A stretch of 51,722 bases of DNA from an uncultured Bacteroides sp. (GTDB lineage: Bacteria; Bacteroidota; Bacteroidia; Bacteroidales; Bacteroidaceae): NCBI GenBank assembly GCA_934716785.1, contig CAKUYM010000003.1, positions 1 through 51,722 on the forward strand, in the 5' to 3' direction. Under the pieces are notes generated by a model, which was not told the origin of the DNA, made no database searches, and saw nothing but the letters and a program-made list of their open reading frames with translations. Positions 1-8,491 of the stretch are shown here, piece after piece. Position 1 is the stretch's first letter. Each line of letters begins with the position of its first letter. Made by a program: the position numbers and the translations under genes.

Positions 1-453
1 TTTGGACAACTGACAAAGGTCTGACGCGAAAAGTTCCAAAGGCATTGTATGGGGCTGTGAACTATATTTCATGAGATTAATTTTCTTTTTTAACATTCAA
101 ATTTACCTATTTCTAATGAAATAAGCAAAAAATATGAAGACTATATTGTTGATAGACATCTGTTTGCTATTATTCAGCAGACCCTAATTAGGGAAAAAGG
201 TTATAACATGATTTCCTTTAAAACAAAAAAGAGGGTATCAGCCTGACAATATTGTTGAGAAACATTCTTTAGCCCCGTTCTTGTCACTATCATCGCAGCT
301 AAAGGGAAAGACTTTTGAATATGGTAATTATCGGATACTTCTGCAATGACAGTAAAGGGATAAAGCTACTAATGTAGCCTATACCTAATTAAGAAGAAGA
401 GAGCTATAACGCTTAAAAAATAAAGCCGGGAATAGTCTCCCCGGCTTTATTCT
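1..453. other. gene-poor left edge
   Basis: No convincing complete gene is visible. On the plus strand the frame starting at base 3 is open to a TGA at 72-74 and could be the last 23 codons of a gene entering from the left, but that length is within chance and I do not recognise the peptide. The rest is AT-rich and without coding character up to the terminator at 420-450. Confidence 0.4.
420..450 (-). terminator. rho-independent terminator of the fimbrial cluster
   Basis: A perfect 11-bp stem (ATAAAGCCGGG at 420-430 with CCCGGCTTTAT at 440-450) and a 9-nt loop are followed, on the minus strand, by a run of T. It lies just past the last gene of the long minus-strand gene series, where that transcript should end. 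Confidence 0.9.
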
Positions 454-1650
454 TCATCTTATTTCTGCCATCACCACATAATAGGTAACATTCTGTGTCA
501 CTGTAAAGGAATATGAGTCTTTTCCCGTTACGTATTTCAAGATATTATAGTTCGGATCACTGATAGCCATTGCCTCATAGTCACCTCCGGCACCAGCCCA
601 ATATATCGTACATGTCTCCCCTTTCTTGAACTGCTTGGTAAGGGTTGTCGTCTCATTAAGACTACCCACGATAGGGGTCCATGACAGGCAATAAGGCAGT
701 GGTTGTGATATAACCCAGTTGTTGTTAATTCGCTCTGCAATATTGAATGTCACTGTATATTTTTCTTCATCTCCTCCGCTTGTTTCATTGCTTTTGAATA
801 CTGCTACAAACTCCGTACCGGCAGGATAATATGTCTCCAGGTACTGTGAATTTTCAATAAACAGAAGGTTGTCCTTGCCAATATTATAAGATAGAACATT
901 ATCCTGATAGCCGTCAGGGCGGATGTAGAACCATCTGACAAATTGGGCATTATCCCGTGGTGTTGGTTGTACACGGAATTCATCCCCATACTCTACATCC
1001 TGATAATCCTCAAGCATTATATAATCTTTGTCTACAGTGCCAAGGCTTGTATCTGATGAACGGAAATAATAGACAATGCTTTGGACAAATTTTCCTGTGA
1101 TAGTTCTGTCAGAACTAACCGTGAAGGAATAGCTGGCATTGGATGACACTCTTGTGCTTCCTTCATACCAACCGGAAAAGGTATAACCGGGATTGGCGGT
1201 AGCGGTCAGGGTACAGGTGGTACCACCGGTATAGGTACCGCCACCGGTCACAGAACCGCCGGACGTTGGATCCGCCGATACGGTAATGGTATATTTCTTC
1301 GCGAACTCGGCCTTAAAGGTCAGAGGAATTTCAGCATCAAAATTATATGATGACTTGCCTTGATAATCTGCCAGACCAGTTTTCTCATAGAACCGCAACA
1401 GTTCATAGCCGTCATTGGCAACAGCCGATACAATCACCTTATCCCCCTTGTCATACAAGCCGTCCCCCGTTGTATAACCCGCTGCACTGGAAGCACGGGT
1501 GTCGGCCACCACCCCGTCAACGGTTATCTCCGTAAGGACAGGGACCTTGCCATCAGGTATTTCCACTATTTCCTCCGCCATATCCTTGCTGCATGAGGCA
1601 AGACAAAGAAGAAAAGCGGATAACCATAATAAGTTTTTCATTGTTTTCAT
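454..1650 (-). CDS. cell-surface lipoprotein with InlB B-repeat-like domains
   Basis: A 398-residue lipoprotein. The signal peptide ends in the lipobox LASC (Cys20), and Arg52 sits in an ADTRASS context like the Arg-protease processing site of type V pilus subunits. Residues near 80-190 hold two Gly/Thr-rich repeats of the divergent InlB B-repeat type, with GYTFSGWYEG as the clearest motif; the C-terminal half is beta-rich and unassigned. It is the last gene of the fimbrial cluster, 13 bp after the fimbrillin at 1664 and directly before a strong terminator. Its position and processing-type Arg suggest a minor or tip fimbrial subunit. That role is inferred; a plain surface adhesin is the alternative. 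Confidence 0.75.
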   Translation of the reverse strand: MKTMKNLLWLSAFLLCLASCSKDMAEEIVEIPDGKVPVLTEITVDGVVADTRASSAAGYTTGDGLYDKGDKVIVSAVANDGYELLRFYEKTGLADYQGKSSYNFDAEIPLTFKAEFAKKYTITVSADPTSGGSVTGGGTYTGGTTCTLTATANPGYTFSGWYEGSTRVSSNASYSFTVSSDRTITGKFVQSIVYYFRSSDTSLGTVDKDYIMLEDYQDVEYGDEFRVQPTPRDNAQFVRWFYIRPDGYQDNVLSYNIGKDNLLFIENSQYLETYYPAGTEFVAVFKSNETSGGDEEKYTVTFNIAERINNNWVISQPLPYCLSWTPIVGSLNETTTLTKQFKKGETCTIYWAGAGGDYEAMAISDPNYNILKYVTGKDSYSFTVTQNVTYYVVMAEIR

Positions 1651-1663
1651 CTTGTTATTCTTT

Positions 1664-2563
1664 TTAGTTAGTTAATAATATCTCCGTCCCAATATCAATG
1701 CCGGATGACAGGTCACCCTCATAGTTGCCACCGGTACCCCACTCGTCTATGGAAGAACCGCCAACCTCGAACAGTTTTTTTCCGGAAGTATTGATACCCA
1801 GTGTATAGGTCGTTTCCTTGCCTTGCGGCCACTCTCCCGCAGGTAGTTTGTATCCGTACCTCTCCCCGTCGATCATTAACAGGACCGTGGTGGAGGTAAC
1901 AGATTGGGGAAGGGCGATGATTCCGATCACCAGCGGTTCGTCCCCCAACGTGAAACTTCCCTTATACGATTCATTCCCCGTCTTACTGACAAGGATTTCA
2001 CCGGTGGAAATGTCAAGTGTCCCTTCCGTGCTGATACCCTGAATGGAAAGCCCGGAGACAAGCCCCGCTCCCGGAGATCCATCCTTCCTGATGACGAACT
2101 TTATCAGGGAAAGGGCGTGCTGCATCTGCAATGTCACAACAGGATGCTCCGCATCGGCCGATATGGCTCTGGAATAAAGATAATCGGTCTGCGACGCGCT
2201 TCTGACAGGAATCTGCGAGGGCAGAAGCACTTCTGTATCATAAGGATAATACGCCCTTATTGTTCCGCTCTCACCGGTGAGATAGATATCCCTGTCCACC
2301 TTCCATCCGCCGTCCAACAATGTCGCCTTGTTATTCCATGAACAGGGACAGTCATTATACCTGCCGCCTGCTTCATCAAACACAAAAATCCCGATCTCAT
2401 CGCCTTGATTGAATGCATTCTTGCTGTTCAGGGACTGGATCTCCGCCCTGCTTATGGACAGGACGGAATATTTTTCACTTTCTGTGCCGTCATCCTTGCA
2501 GGATGTGAGCATTACCATGACCAACATGGCCATAGATACTGAGAAATAAATCTTCTTTTTCAT
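1664..2563 (-). CDS. fimbrillin family lipoprotein
   Basis: A 299-residue fimbrillin-like protein. It has a lipobox LTSC (Cys22), Arg39 in SISRAE as the likely protease site, the family motif NQGDEIGIFVF, then W..... DIYLTG and RAYYPYDTEV, and the late QGKETTYTLGI segment followed by WGTGGNYEGD. These are hallmarks of Bacteroidales fimbrillin-like subunits, which are exported as lipoproteins, cut after Arg and polymerised by strand exchange. It shares overall pattern with the subunit at 4322. It could be a structural or accessory subunit; the sequence alone does not say which. It reads in one direction with its neighbours, with gaps of 13 and 30 bp. Confidence 0.85.
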   Translation of the reverse strand: MKKKIYFSVSMAMLVMVMLTSCKDDGTESEKYSVLSISRAEIQSLNSKNAFNQGDEIGIFVFDEAGGRYNDCPCSWNNKATLLDGGWKVDRDIYLTGESGTIRAYYPYDTEVLLPSQIPVRSASQTDYLYSRAISADAEHPVVTLQMQHALSLIKFVIRKDGSPGAGLVSGLSIQGISTEGTLDISTGEILVSKTGNESYKGSFTLGDEPLVIGIIALPQSVTSTTVLLMIDGERYGYKLPAGEWPQGKETTYTLGINTSGKKLFEVGGSSIDEWGTGGNYEGDLSSGIDIGTEILLTN

Positions 2564-2593
2564 TCTTGTTTTTTTTAGTTATTAGCCCATATC

Positions 2594-4261
2594 CTAAATC
2601 TCCGTATCAATGCTTATCTTTCTCTCCTGCTCCAGCGTAATCGTCGCAGTCTTTCCGCTTCCGGTCTGGGTAACCGTGATAGTGGCATCCCTGAAATCGG
2701 TCGTCGGATTTTCCGATGCCGTGACGGATGTGCCGGATACGGTGAAACCGGTAGCATCAGCCCCGCTTAGCACTGATGTGTAATTCACATTCTCTGAAAC
2801 GCCGGTATTGGTGCCATTGACAATCTTCGTTCTCGTGGATGTTACGGTAAAGCTTCGGGTCTCTCCCTTCGACGAGAAGGAAAGGAATGATGGTGATACC
2901 CTCAAACTGTACTCGTAAGTTATTACAGCTGCATTTTGAATAACCGTACACGACTTGCTTGCTCCCCCATAGGAAGCAGTGACGGTACATGAACGGGAGG
3001 AACCGGTATTCTCCGTTGCGAAAAGAGTCTTGCCACTCAGACTGAATCCTGATCCGGAAACAGACAAGGAAGGAGTACCTGTCTCTGTACCGGTCTTGGT
3101 GCCATTCGTGAAAATGTCACGGATAGCCGTAGCCGTGATCAGGGACGTTCCGCCCGTGGCGGCTATATTGGTCGGAGTTGCACTTACGCTTACATTCCAT
3201 TCACCGTAGGTTATCACATCCGCCACAAAACGGACTTCCAAGGTCCGTGAGGCCGTCACATTGAACACATAAGGGGAAGAGGAGCAATCCTGCCTTATGT
3301 TGTTTTCGTAAATGCCGTCAAAGAAATATCCGCTATTGGCCGCAAAGGGGATTGAGCACTGCTCACCCGCCTTGAACTTCTTCCCGGTCGCCCAAGCGGC
3401 TGCATCGGCCGTTATGCTGCCTCCGGCAGTGGCGGTGACCTTTATCAGGAAATCTTCCTGATGGGTAAGGGAAAACACATTCCGCTCCCCGGCGACAGTC
3501 GTCATGTCTTTAGTCGCATAGAAGCTTTTACTTTCGGAAGAAGTGGTTTGAAAGGCAAAGAGCTCGTCACCGGCCGTTATTGTATTGCCGGCTGGAAGAA
3601 AAGCCCTGAAGGTCGATATCGAACCGGAGGAACCGTATAATACCAACGGAATTGCGGTCGGGTTTTGTTTGACGGTAGTCAGTGTGTTGCCACACATATC
3701 CATGGTTACTTTCGGGAACTTGTTAAGGATGGATCCGGATGCCACCTGATCGGAAGCCCCACTTATGTTTACCTCTATCAAGGCAAATACATTATTGAAG
3801 GAAAGTTGTACGGAACTGCCGCTGTTTCTGTTGTTCATGGACCACAACGGACGGTTTTTCGTTGTCGTGCCGGTCGCGTCAAACGTCACGGAACCGGGAT
3901 TTATTCCAGACTGGTACGGATAATAGGCATGGAAGACATAGCTCTTTCCCTTGGCACCGTATATCCTGTCACTGGACGACACCGGTTGGAACTTTCCAGA
4001 CCGGTAAGTATACTGCCTGTTGTCCGCATAGTTGCCGGAGGTCTTGAGCACCTGCCCGGATTCGACCGCATAAATCCCGATCCTGTCACCCTCTTCGAAA
4101 ATGGTATCGGTAGCACGTGTCCGGACAATATCAAAATCCATAGGCTCCATGGCTCCGCCATATTCTTCTTGATCATCTGTACAGGAAAACATAGCGAATA
4201 AAACAAGATAAAACAATGTTCCTGCTATTTTTCCTGCTATGTTAAACTTATATTGCTTCAT
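2594..4261 (-). CDS. long fimbrillin lipoprotein with InlB-like and Ig/BACON-like domains
   Basis: A 555-residue lipoprotein (lipobox MFSC, Cys27; candidate processing Arg47/Arg49 in IVRTRATD). Residues 50-270 are fimbrillin-like (EEGDRIGIYAV, FHAYYPYQSG). Residues about 275-345 form an InlB B-repeat-like module (FKAGEQCSIPFAANSGYFF). Two beta-sandwich domains follow (about 350-445 and 450-550), each with a regular Ser/Thr-rich pattern ending in a VTQ or VIQNA strand, as in BACON/Ig-like surface domains. The extra C-terminal domains and the length, nearly twice that of its neighbours, fit a tip adhesin rather than a shaft subunit. This is inference from architecture. Confidence 0.8.
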   Translation of the reverse strand: MKQYKFNIAGKIAGTLFYLVLFAMFSCTDDQEEYGGAMEPMDFDIVRTRATDTIFEEGDRIGIYAVESGQVLKTSGNYADNRQYTYRSGKFQPVSSSDRIYGAKGKSYVFHAYYPYQSGINPGSVTFDATGTTTKNRPLWSMNNRNSGSSVQLSFNNVFALIEVNISGASDQVASGSILNKFPKVTMDMCGNTLTTVKQNPTAIPLVLYGSSGSISTFRAFLPAGNTITAGDELFAFQTTSSESKSFYATKDMTTVAGERNVFSLTHQEDFLIKVTATAGGSITADAAAWATGKKFKAGEQCSIPFAANSGYFFDGIYENNIRQDCSSSPYVFNVTASRTLEVRFVADVITYGEWNVSVSATPTNIAATGGTSLITATAIRDIFTNGTKTGTETGTPSLSVSGSGFSLSGKTLFATENTGSSRSCTVTASYGGASKSCTVIQNAAVITYEYSLRVSPSFLSFSSKGETRSFTVTSTRTKIVNGTNTGVSENVNYTSVLSGADATGFTVSGTSVTASENPTTDFRDATITVTQTGSGKTATITLEQERKISIDTEI

Positions 4262-4321
4262 TCTCTATGATTTTAAGTACAAGGGAGAGCCTTGTCACTC
4301 TCCCTTTCAAATTATGGATGA

Positions 4322-5248
4322 TTACTGGATGGTACCCGAGTCTATCTTGCCGGTACCCCACGGAGTGATGGTCACAGGAGAGACTTCCAAAGTCGTACCT
4401 TTGATGGTGACAGTATAAGTATTCTTCTTGCCCTGCTCCCACGCGGTGGCCGCAGGAACATCCCAGTTATATACCTGACCGTCAACAGTGAAAGAAATCA
4501 CGATATCGCCGGCTGCCGCTGTTGCCGTAGTAGGCATCACCAGCATCTTCGGATATGTAGCCTCTGTCCATGTACCGATAGTCTGAGGAAGGTTGGTCGC
4601 CTTGCTCACCGGATCCTTGCCGGAACCTTTAGTTATCGTACCGTTTGTCAGATTCATCGTACCATTTGATGCGAGTGAACTTCCTCCCGCCTTGTTTGCA
4701 ATGCTGATGGCCGTCAGTGAACCGGCTCCGGTATAGTTCTCCTTTTTGAAATTGAACTGGACAAGGGAAAGGGCATGGTTCATTGTAATGGCAGCTTTCG
4801 GCTGGCGGTTGTTGATGTTCGTGACCGCCGTTGCATACATGAAATCGGTTTGGGAAGTGTGATCAATGGCGATCGCCGTACCGTCAGTGCCTGAAGCGCT
4901 ATACGGGTAGTAGGCATAGACCGTGGCCGGCTGGCTTGACAGGTAGACCGGGGTTGCCTGTGTCCACACGGTTGTAAAGGATGACTTTACATTCTTGTTT
5001 GATGCGACACCGTTATAAGGCGTGTTCACAGCTCCCGAACTGACAAACAGGCCGAGCTCATCACCTGCCGTGAATGCATCGATGGGCCTGCCCGTTACGG
5101 AACGGGTCACTTCAATACTCGTGGTTACATCAAGCAAAGCTGGTTGGTCTCCGGTCTCAACTTCCGAAGACAAAACGTTGTCATTGCTACAAGAGCACAC
5201 TGTCAACAGACTTGCGGCAAAGGCCGCTGTAAATAGAAAATTTTTCAT
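4322..5248 (-). CDS. fimbrillin, likely major pilus subunit
   Basis: A 308-residue protein with a signal peptide ending VCSC (Cys20) and Arg49 in IEVTRSVTG as the expected cleavage site. Fimbrillin motifs are clear: TAGDELGLFVS, YNGVASNKN, VYAYYPYSAS, TMNHALSLVQF, and EQGKKNTYTVTIK then ITPWGTG. It directly follows the DUF5119-like anchor gene and lacks extra domains, so it is the best candidate for the polymerised shaft subunit of this type V pilus. Gaps to its neighbours are 60 and 44 bp, the widest inside the cluster, so a local promoter cannot be excluded. Confidence 0.85.
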   Translation of the reverse strand: MKNFLFTAAFAASLLTVCSCSNDNVLSSEVETGDQPALLDVTTSIEVTRSVTGRPIDAFTAGDELGLFVSSGAVNTPYNGVASNKNVKSSFTTVWTQATPVYLSSQPATVYAYYPYSASGTDGTAIAIDHTSQTDFMYATAVTNINNRQPKAAITMNHALSLVQFNFKKENYTGAGSLTAISIANKAGGSSLASNGTMNLTNGTITKGSGKDPVSKATNLPQTIGTWTEATYPKMLVMPTTATAAAGDIVISFTVDGQVYNWDVPAATAWEQGKKNTYTVTIKGTTLEVSPVTITPWGTGKIDSGTIQ

Positions 5249-5292
5249 AAAATAAATAATTAAAAAATTAATAAAAAAAGATAGTTAATAAA

Positions 5293-6201
5293 TTATTGAA
5301 TGATTATCTGTCCCCATATACCCTGTTCCCAGGATGATATTTCGACATTCGTTGATACCGCCGTGATTCTGACGGTCAGTTCACATTTAAAGACGTTCGA
5401 GTCAAAAGCGTCAAGCTCCGGGGTGATATCTATATCCTCACTTTTCACCTCGCCGTCATCCAAGGTTACAGTGACTGACACCTTCTTGGGAATGGTCTCC
5501 CCACCGGCTTTGGATGGATTTACCCCCAGCACATAAAAGCTATGCCTGTACTCCTCCTCACCGTCTTCAGACTCCCGCTTTTCAAGGGGGAAAAATACGG
5601 TAGCCTTACCGCGCAAGGCCTCTTTTCTGCTCAATGAATACCCCGTAGGAATCCCGCTTAGCGAAGCCTTGCAGGATGAGACATTTCCGGTTGTTCCTTC
5701 CTTGATGACATGGACTATGAAATACATTTGCTTGACAACCGGCAAAGGAGTGACCGTTTCCTGTACGAGCCCTTCAATAGGGACAACCAGACGGCTGTTG
5801 AAGGCGCATATCATCGGACACTCGTTCACAGCCCGTACATTCCCTTCAAAATAAGTAGGAAGGTATAGTTCCGAGCTGTTGAATGACTCCAGACCAACAG
5901 ATTCCACACCTGCCGGACGGTTGACCGTAATCATCTCCGTTTCCCCTGAAGGGATATTTTCATAGATCGTATCTCCGAACAGGACTCTTTGTGCCGACGG
6001 CAGTTCCTGACGGTAGAACAGGACATCCATGGATTCCGGTTTCCGGATATCGCCCCAAAGCGATTCCCAATCCATTATCAGCTGGACACGTCCCGTATAG
6101 TTGCAGTCTTCTGAGAACTGGCAGCCAGACATCATCAATATGATGCCTGAAAACAATATATTTCTTATCGGTTTCATCATGATAATTCGTTTATAGTTCA
6201 T
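5293..6201 (-). CDS. DUF5119 / Mfa2-like fimbrial anchor lipoprotein
   Basis: A 302-residue lipoprotein with lipobox MSGC (Cys27), or Cys20 if translation starts at Met8 (base 6180). The mature N terminus (RVQLIMDWESLW, MDVLFYR) and the beta-rich middle match the DUF5119/FimB-Mfa2-type proteins that sit next to fimbrillins and anchor or terminate the fibre. There is no fimbrillin-type AYYPY motif. The upstream start overlaps the preceding gene by 11 bp, which suggests translational coupling; the Met8 start would remove the overlap and also gives a more usual signal peptide, so either is possible. Confidence 0.7.
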   Translation of the reverse strand: MNYKRIIMMKPIRNILFSGIILMMSGCQFSEDCNYTGRVQLIMDWESLWGDIRKPESMDVLFYRQELPSAQRVLFGDTIYENIPSGETEMITVNRPAGVESVGLESFNSSELYLPTYFEGNVRAVNECPMICAFNSRLVVPIEGLVQETVTPLPVVKQMYFIVHVIKEGTTGNVSSCKASLSGIPTGYSLSRKEALRGKATVFFPLEKRESEDGEEEYRHSFYVLGVNPSKAGGETIPKKVSVTVTLDDGEVKSEDIDITPELDAFDSNVFKCELTVRITAVSTNVEISSWEQGIWGQIIIQ

Positions 6202-7879
6202 CTATTTTCTTGTTCAAATGGTATTTGGTAATCAGCCTGTTTATCTCCGGATCCAGCGCGCCGCGATAGACCTTCGATTCATCAAGTTCACAGGCGTGCA
6301 GGTATCTCCTTACGGCTTCCGCCTCCTTCCCGAAGCGCGAACATAGGATTGCCAGCAGGTATTCCTGGTTTGCGCTCTCCTTCTCTTTCAGCAATATATC
6401 ATAAGCCGGCTTGTCATAGCCCAGACTCATGTATGCAATGGCGGTATTATAGTCACCGTACTCGATAAGGACTGCCAGTGCGTCTTTGTACTTGCGGGCC
6501 TTAAGCAGCTCACGTCCTCTTTCATACAGGGTGTCGGGCTCCGTCGTATGTATCGTATCCTTCGTCATGCCTGAACGGTGAAGGTTGAACTGGAAATCGA
6601 CGACACGGAGTGCCGGATATATGCTGTCTTTTATATGCCGGTACTCTGCCGGGTACCGGCTTTTGATCTGCAGCTCGCGTTTGTCCGGGTCCGGTTCATC
6701 GGTTATGATTTGCAAGATCTCATCCCTCGGGATTATATTACGGTCGGCCGCGATAAGGGAATACACCCTCTTCCAATCCTCCGCAATCCACTTGGCATTG
6801 AAAAGTGTGTCCACTCCGGCCTTGTCATCCATCTTTTTGGCAAAATAGCTTTTAAGTGATACGGCCCTGCGCTTGGCCAACGCCTCATTCATTTTCCAGC
6901 TTCCTTCAGGAGAGGCGGAAGCGGTCATGTTTATTGAATCTATGATGAACTCACTGCTCCAGGTCAGCTGTTTGATGATGTCCTGCACCTTGGCTATCTC
7001 CGATGCATTGTCATCCAGATTCTCGTCGATATGCTCCTTCCCTACCGGAAAGGTTATATGGGCGGAGAAGTTCGCCTCCGCATGCCGCTCGATAATCTTC
7101 CGCTTGAACCGGGGGGCGTTATCTATAAACTGGATCATGCTTGATACGAAATAGGTGATCGTATCCGACTGTGGCAGTTCGAAAGTGCTCTTGTCCAAAG
7201 CGAATATGTTGCCGTTAAGGTAAAGATCCATACTTTTCGACTCGTCTGTGGCAACCTCCTGCGTATAGTAATAATTGAAATTATTGCCGGCGGAGATAAT
7301 GGTATCAAGACGGGCGTCAGTATTGTATTGCAGGTTGTACTTCCGGAAAAAATAGTCCCATATCCGGGTGGTGTCACGGTCAAAATAATTGTAACGTTCG
7401 GAAAGGGCGGAATACATGGCCTCTCCCTTTTCCTGATAGAGCCGGTAAATCTCACCGTTTATGACGACATCTTCCAACTTTATCTTTTCTCCGGATCTCT
7501 CCAGAGTTGGTGTTAAAGTAATCATCCAACGTTTGTCTATAAGAGCCTTTGGAACAGTGACAATGAAGTCCAAATTGACCATTCCGAAACGTTCCGGGAC
7601 CGTTTTTGTACGGGCCACAACGGTCACCTCGGACAAGGCCACCGTGACAATATCCTCTCCGGTCTTCTCATCCCTTGTCCTTACCTGTTCCTCTGTATTC
7701 CCATCGGCATCACGGACCACTGACTTCTCACCGATATTATCGGTCGTTCCTGTCGTAACTTTCCCCGGCTGGTTGACCTGCGGACGGTAACCGGTATTTT
7801 CCAGTTTACTCGTCAGCCGGCATGAGCAGACAAGGAAAAGGACAGCTGCCCAAAATATATATCTGTGTTTCTTAGCCAT
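6191..7879 (-). CDS. OmpA-like lipoprotein of fimbrial cluster (DUF3868 neighbourhood type)
   Basis: A 562-residue lipoprotein (VCSC, Cys20). Residues about 80-330 are a beta-rich domain. Residues about 325-360 carry an OmpA-like motif (TASASPEGSWKMNEALAKRR), the peptidoglycan-binding type of helix seen in this family, and residues about 450-560 are TPR-like helices (LYERGRELLKARKYKDAL). Proteins of this layout, usually paired with a DUF3575 protein, occur at the head of Bacteroidales fimbrillin clusters and probably tie the assembly to the cell wall. It lies 12 bp after the DUF3575 gene and overlaps the next gene. The role is inferred from neighbourhood. Confidence 0.7.
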   Translation of the reverse strand: MAKKHRYIFWAAVLFLVCSCRLTSKLENTGYRPQVNQPGKVTTGTTDNIGEKSVVRDADGNTEEQVRTRDEKTGEDIVTVALSEVTVVARTKTVPERFGMVNLDFIVTVPKALIDKRWMITLTPTLERSGEKIKLEDVVINGEIYRLYQEKGEAMYSALSERYNYFDRDTTRIWDYFFRKYNLQYNTDARLDTIISAGNNFNYYYTQEVATDESKSMDLYLNGNIFALDKSTFELPQSDTITYFVSSMIQFIDNAPRFKRKIIERHAEANFSAHITFPVGKEHIDENLDDNASEIAKVQDIIKQLTWSSEFIIDSINMTASASPEGSWKMNEALAKRRAVSLKSYFAKKMDDKAGVDTLFNAKWIAEDWKRVYSLIAADRNIIPRDEILQIITDEPDPDKRELQIKSRYPAEYRHIKDSIYPALRVVDFQFNLHRSGMTKDTIHTTEPDTLYERGRELLKARKYKDALAVLIEYGDYNTAIAYMSLGYDKPAYDILLKEKESANQEYLLAILCSRFGKEAEAVRRYLHACELDESKVYRGALDPEINRLITKYHLNKKIDEL

Positions 7880-7891
7880 AACCGCACCTGT

Positions 7892-8425
7892 TTAGAAAAG
7901 ATATACCAGAGAGACTGATGCCTTGCTTGGGATAAGGTAGAACTTCTTCTCATCACCTTGGGGAGCACCGCACTTCTTGCATAGATACTTGGTATAATCA
8001 GCCCAAAGGACTCCCAGACCTGCTTCAAATTCCAGATTCCAACGTTTGTTCAGCACCTTGGAATACCCATACGACAATCCCAATCCTACCCCGTAGCCAT
8101 CATACCGGTATTTATGTGTCCCACCGATATGGAACCGTGAATAGATGGACTGAATTCCGATGAATCCCTGCGAGAATGATTCAAGGAACCAGTAACGGGC
8201 ACCCGGCTCCACCGTTATATTCTGAAAACGTTTGTTCCCGGAGAAAACCCATGGGTTGTAGTTCACCGGCAAATGAAGGGACCAGTTACGGTGGACTGAA
8301 ATCCCGGCTTCGGCATTGAGATTTGTCGTTGCCAGTCCCAACAGATTGGTTTTTACTGAATAGAACTGCGCCTTGGCGGTCACTGCCAATGCTGCAAATA
8401 CTAATACTAATAGAAACTTATTCAT
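7892..8425 (-). CDS. DUF3575 outer-membrane protein
   Basis: A 177-residue protein with a clean signal peptide ending TAKAQ, then the typical DUF3575 start FYSVKTNLLGLATTNLNAE. Alternating beta strands (GARYWFLES, YGVGLGLSYGYS, WNLEFEAGLGVLWADY) run to a C-terminal aromatic SLVYLF, which marks an outer-membrane beta barrel. It is the first gene of the fimbrial cluster, 66 bp after the coupling-protein gene. A CxxC pair (LCKKCG) lies near the C terminus. Its job in pilus assembly is unknown; the family is regularly found beside fimbrillins. Confidence 0.8.
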   Translation of the reverse strand: MNKFLLVLVFAALAVTAKAQFYSVKTNLLGLATTNLNAEAGISVHRNWSLHLPVNYNPWVFSGNKRFQNITVEPGARYWFLESFSQGFIGIQSIYSRFHIGGTHKYRYDGYGVGLGLSYGYSKVLNKRWNLEFEAGLGVLWADYTKYLCKKCGAPQGDEKKFYLIPSKASVSLVYLF

Positions 8426-8491
8426 ACATATTATATTTATTGAGAATTTATTATTTCACTTGTCTTCAATGACGGAGCCTGATCCCCCATG

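Noticed and set aside
3665..4201. 178-codon plus-strand frame
   Set aside because: It is antisense to a well-supported fimbrillin gene and follows that gene's codon structure.
7328..7516. Opposite-strand frames in the OmpA-like gene (7135-7790)
   Set aside because: Shadows of the minus-strand gene without independent motifs.
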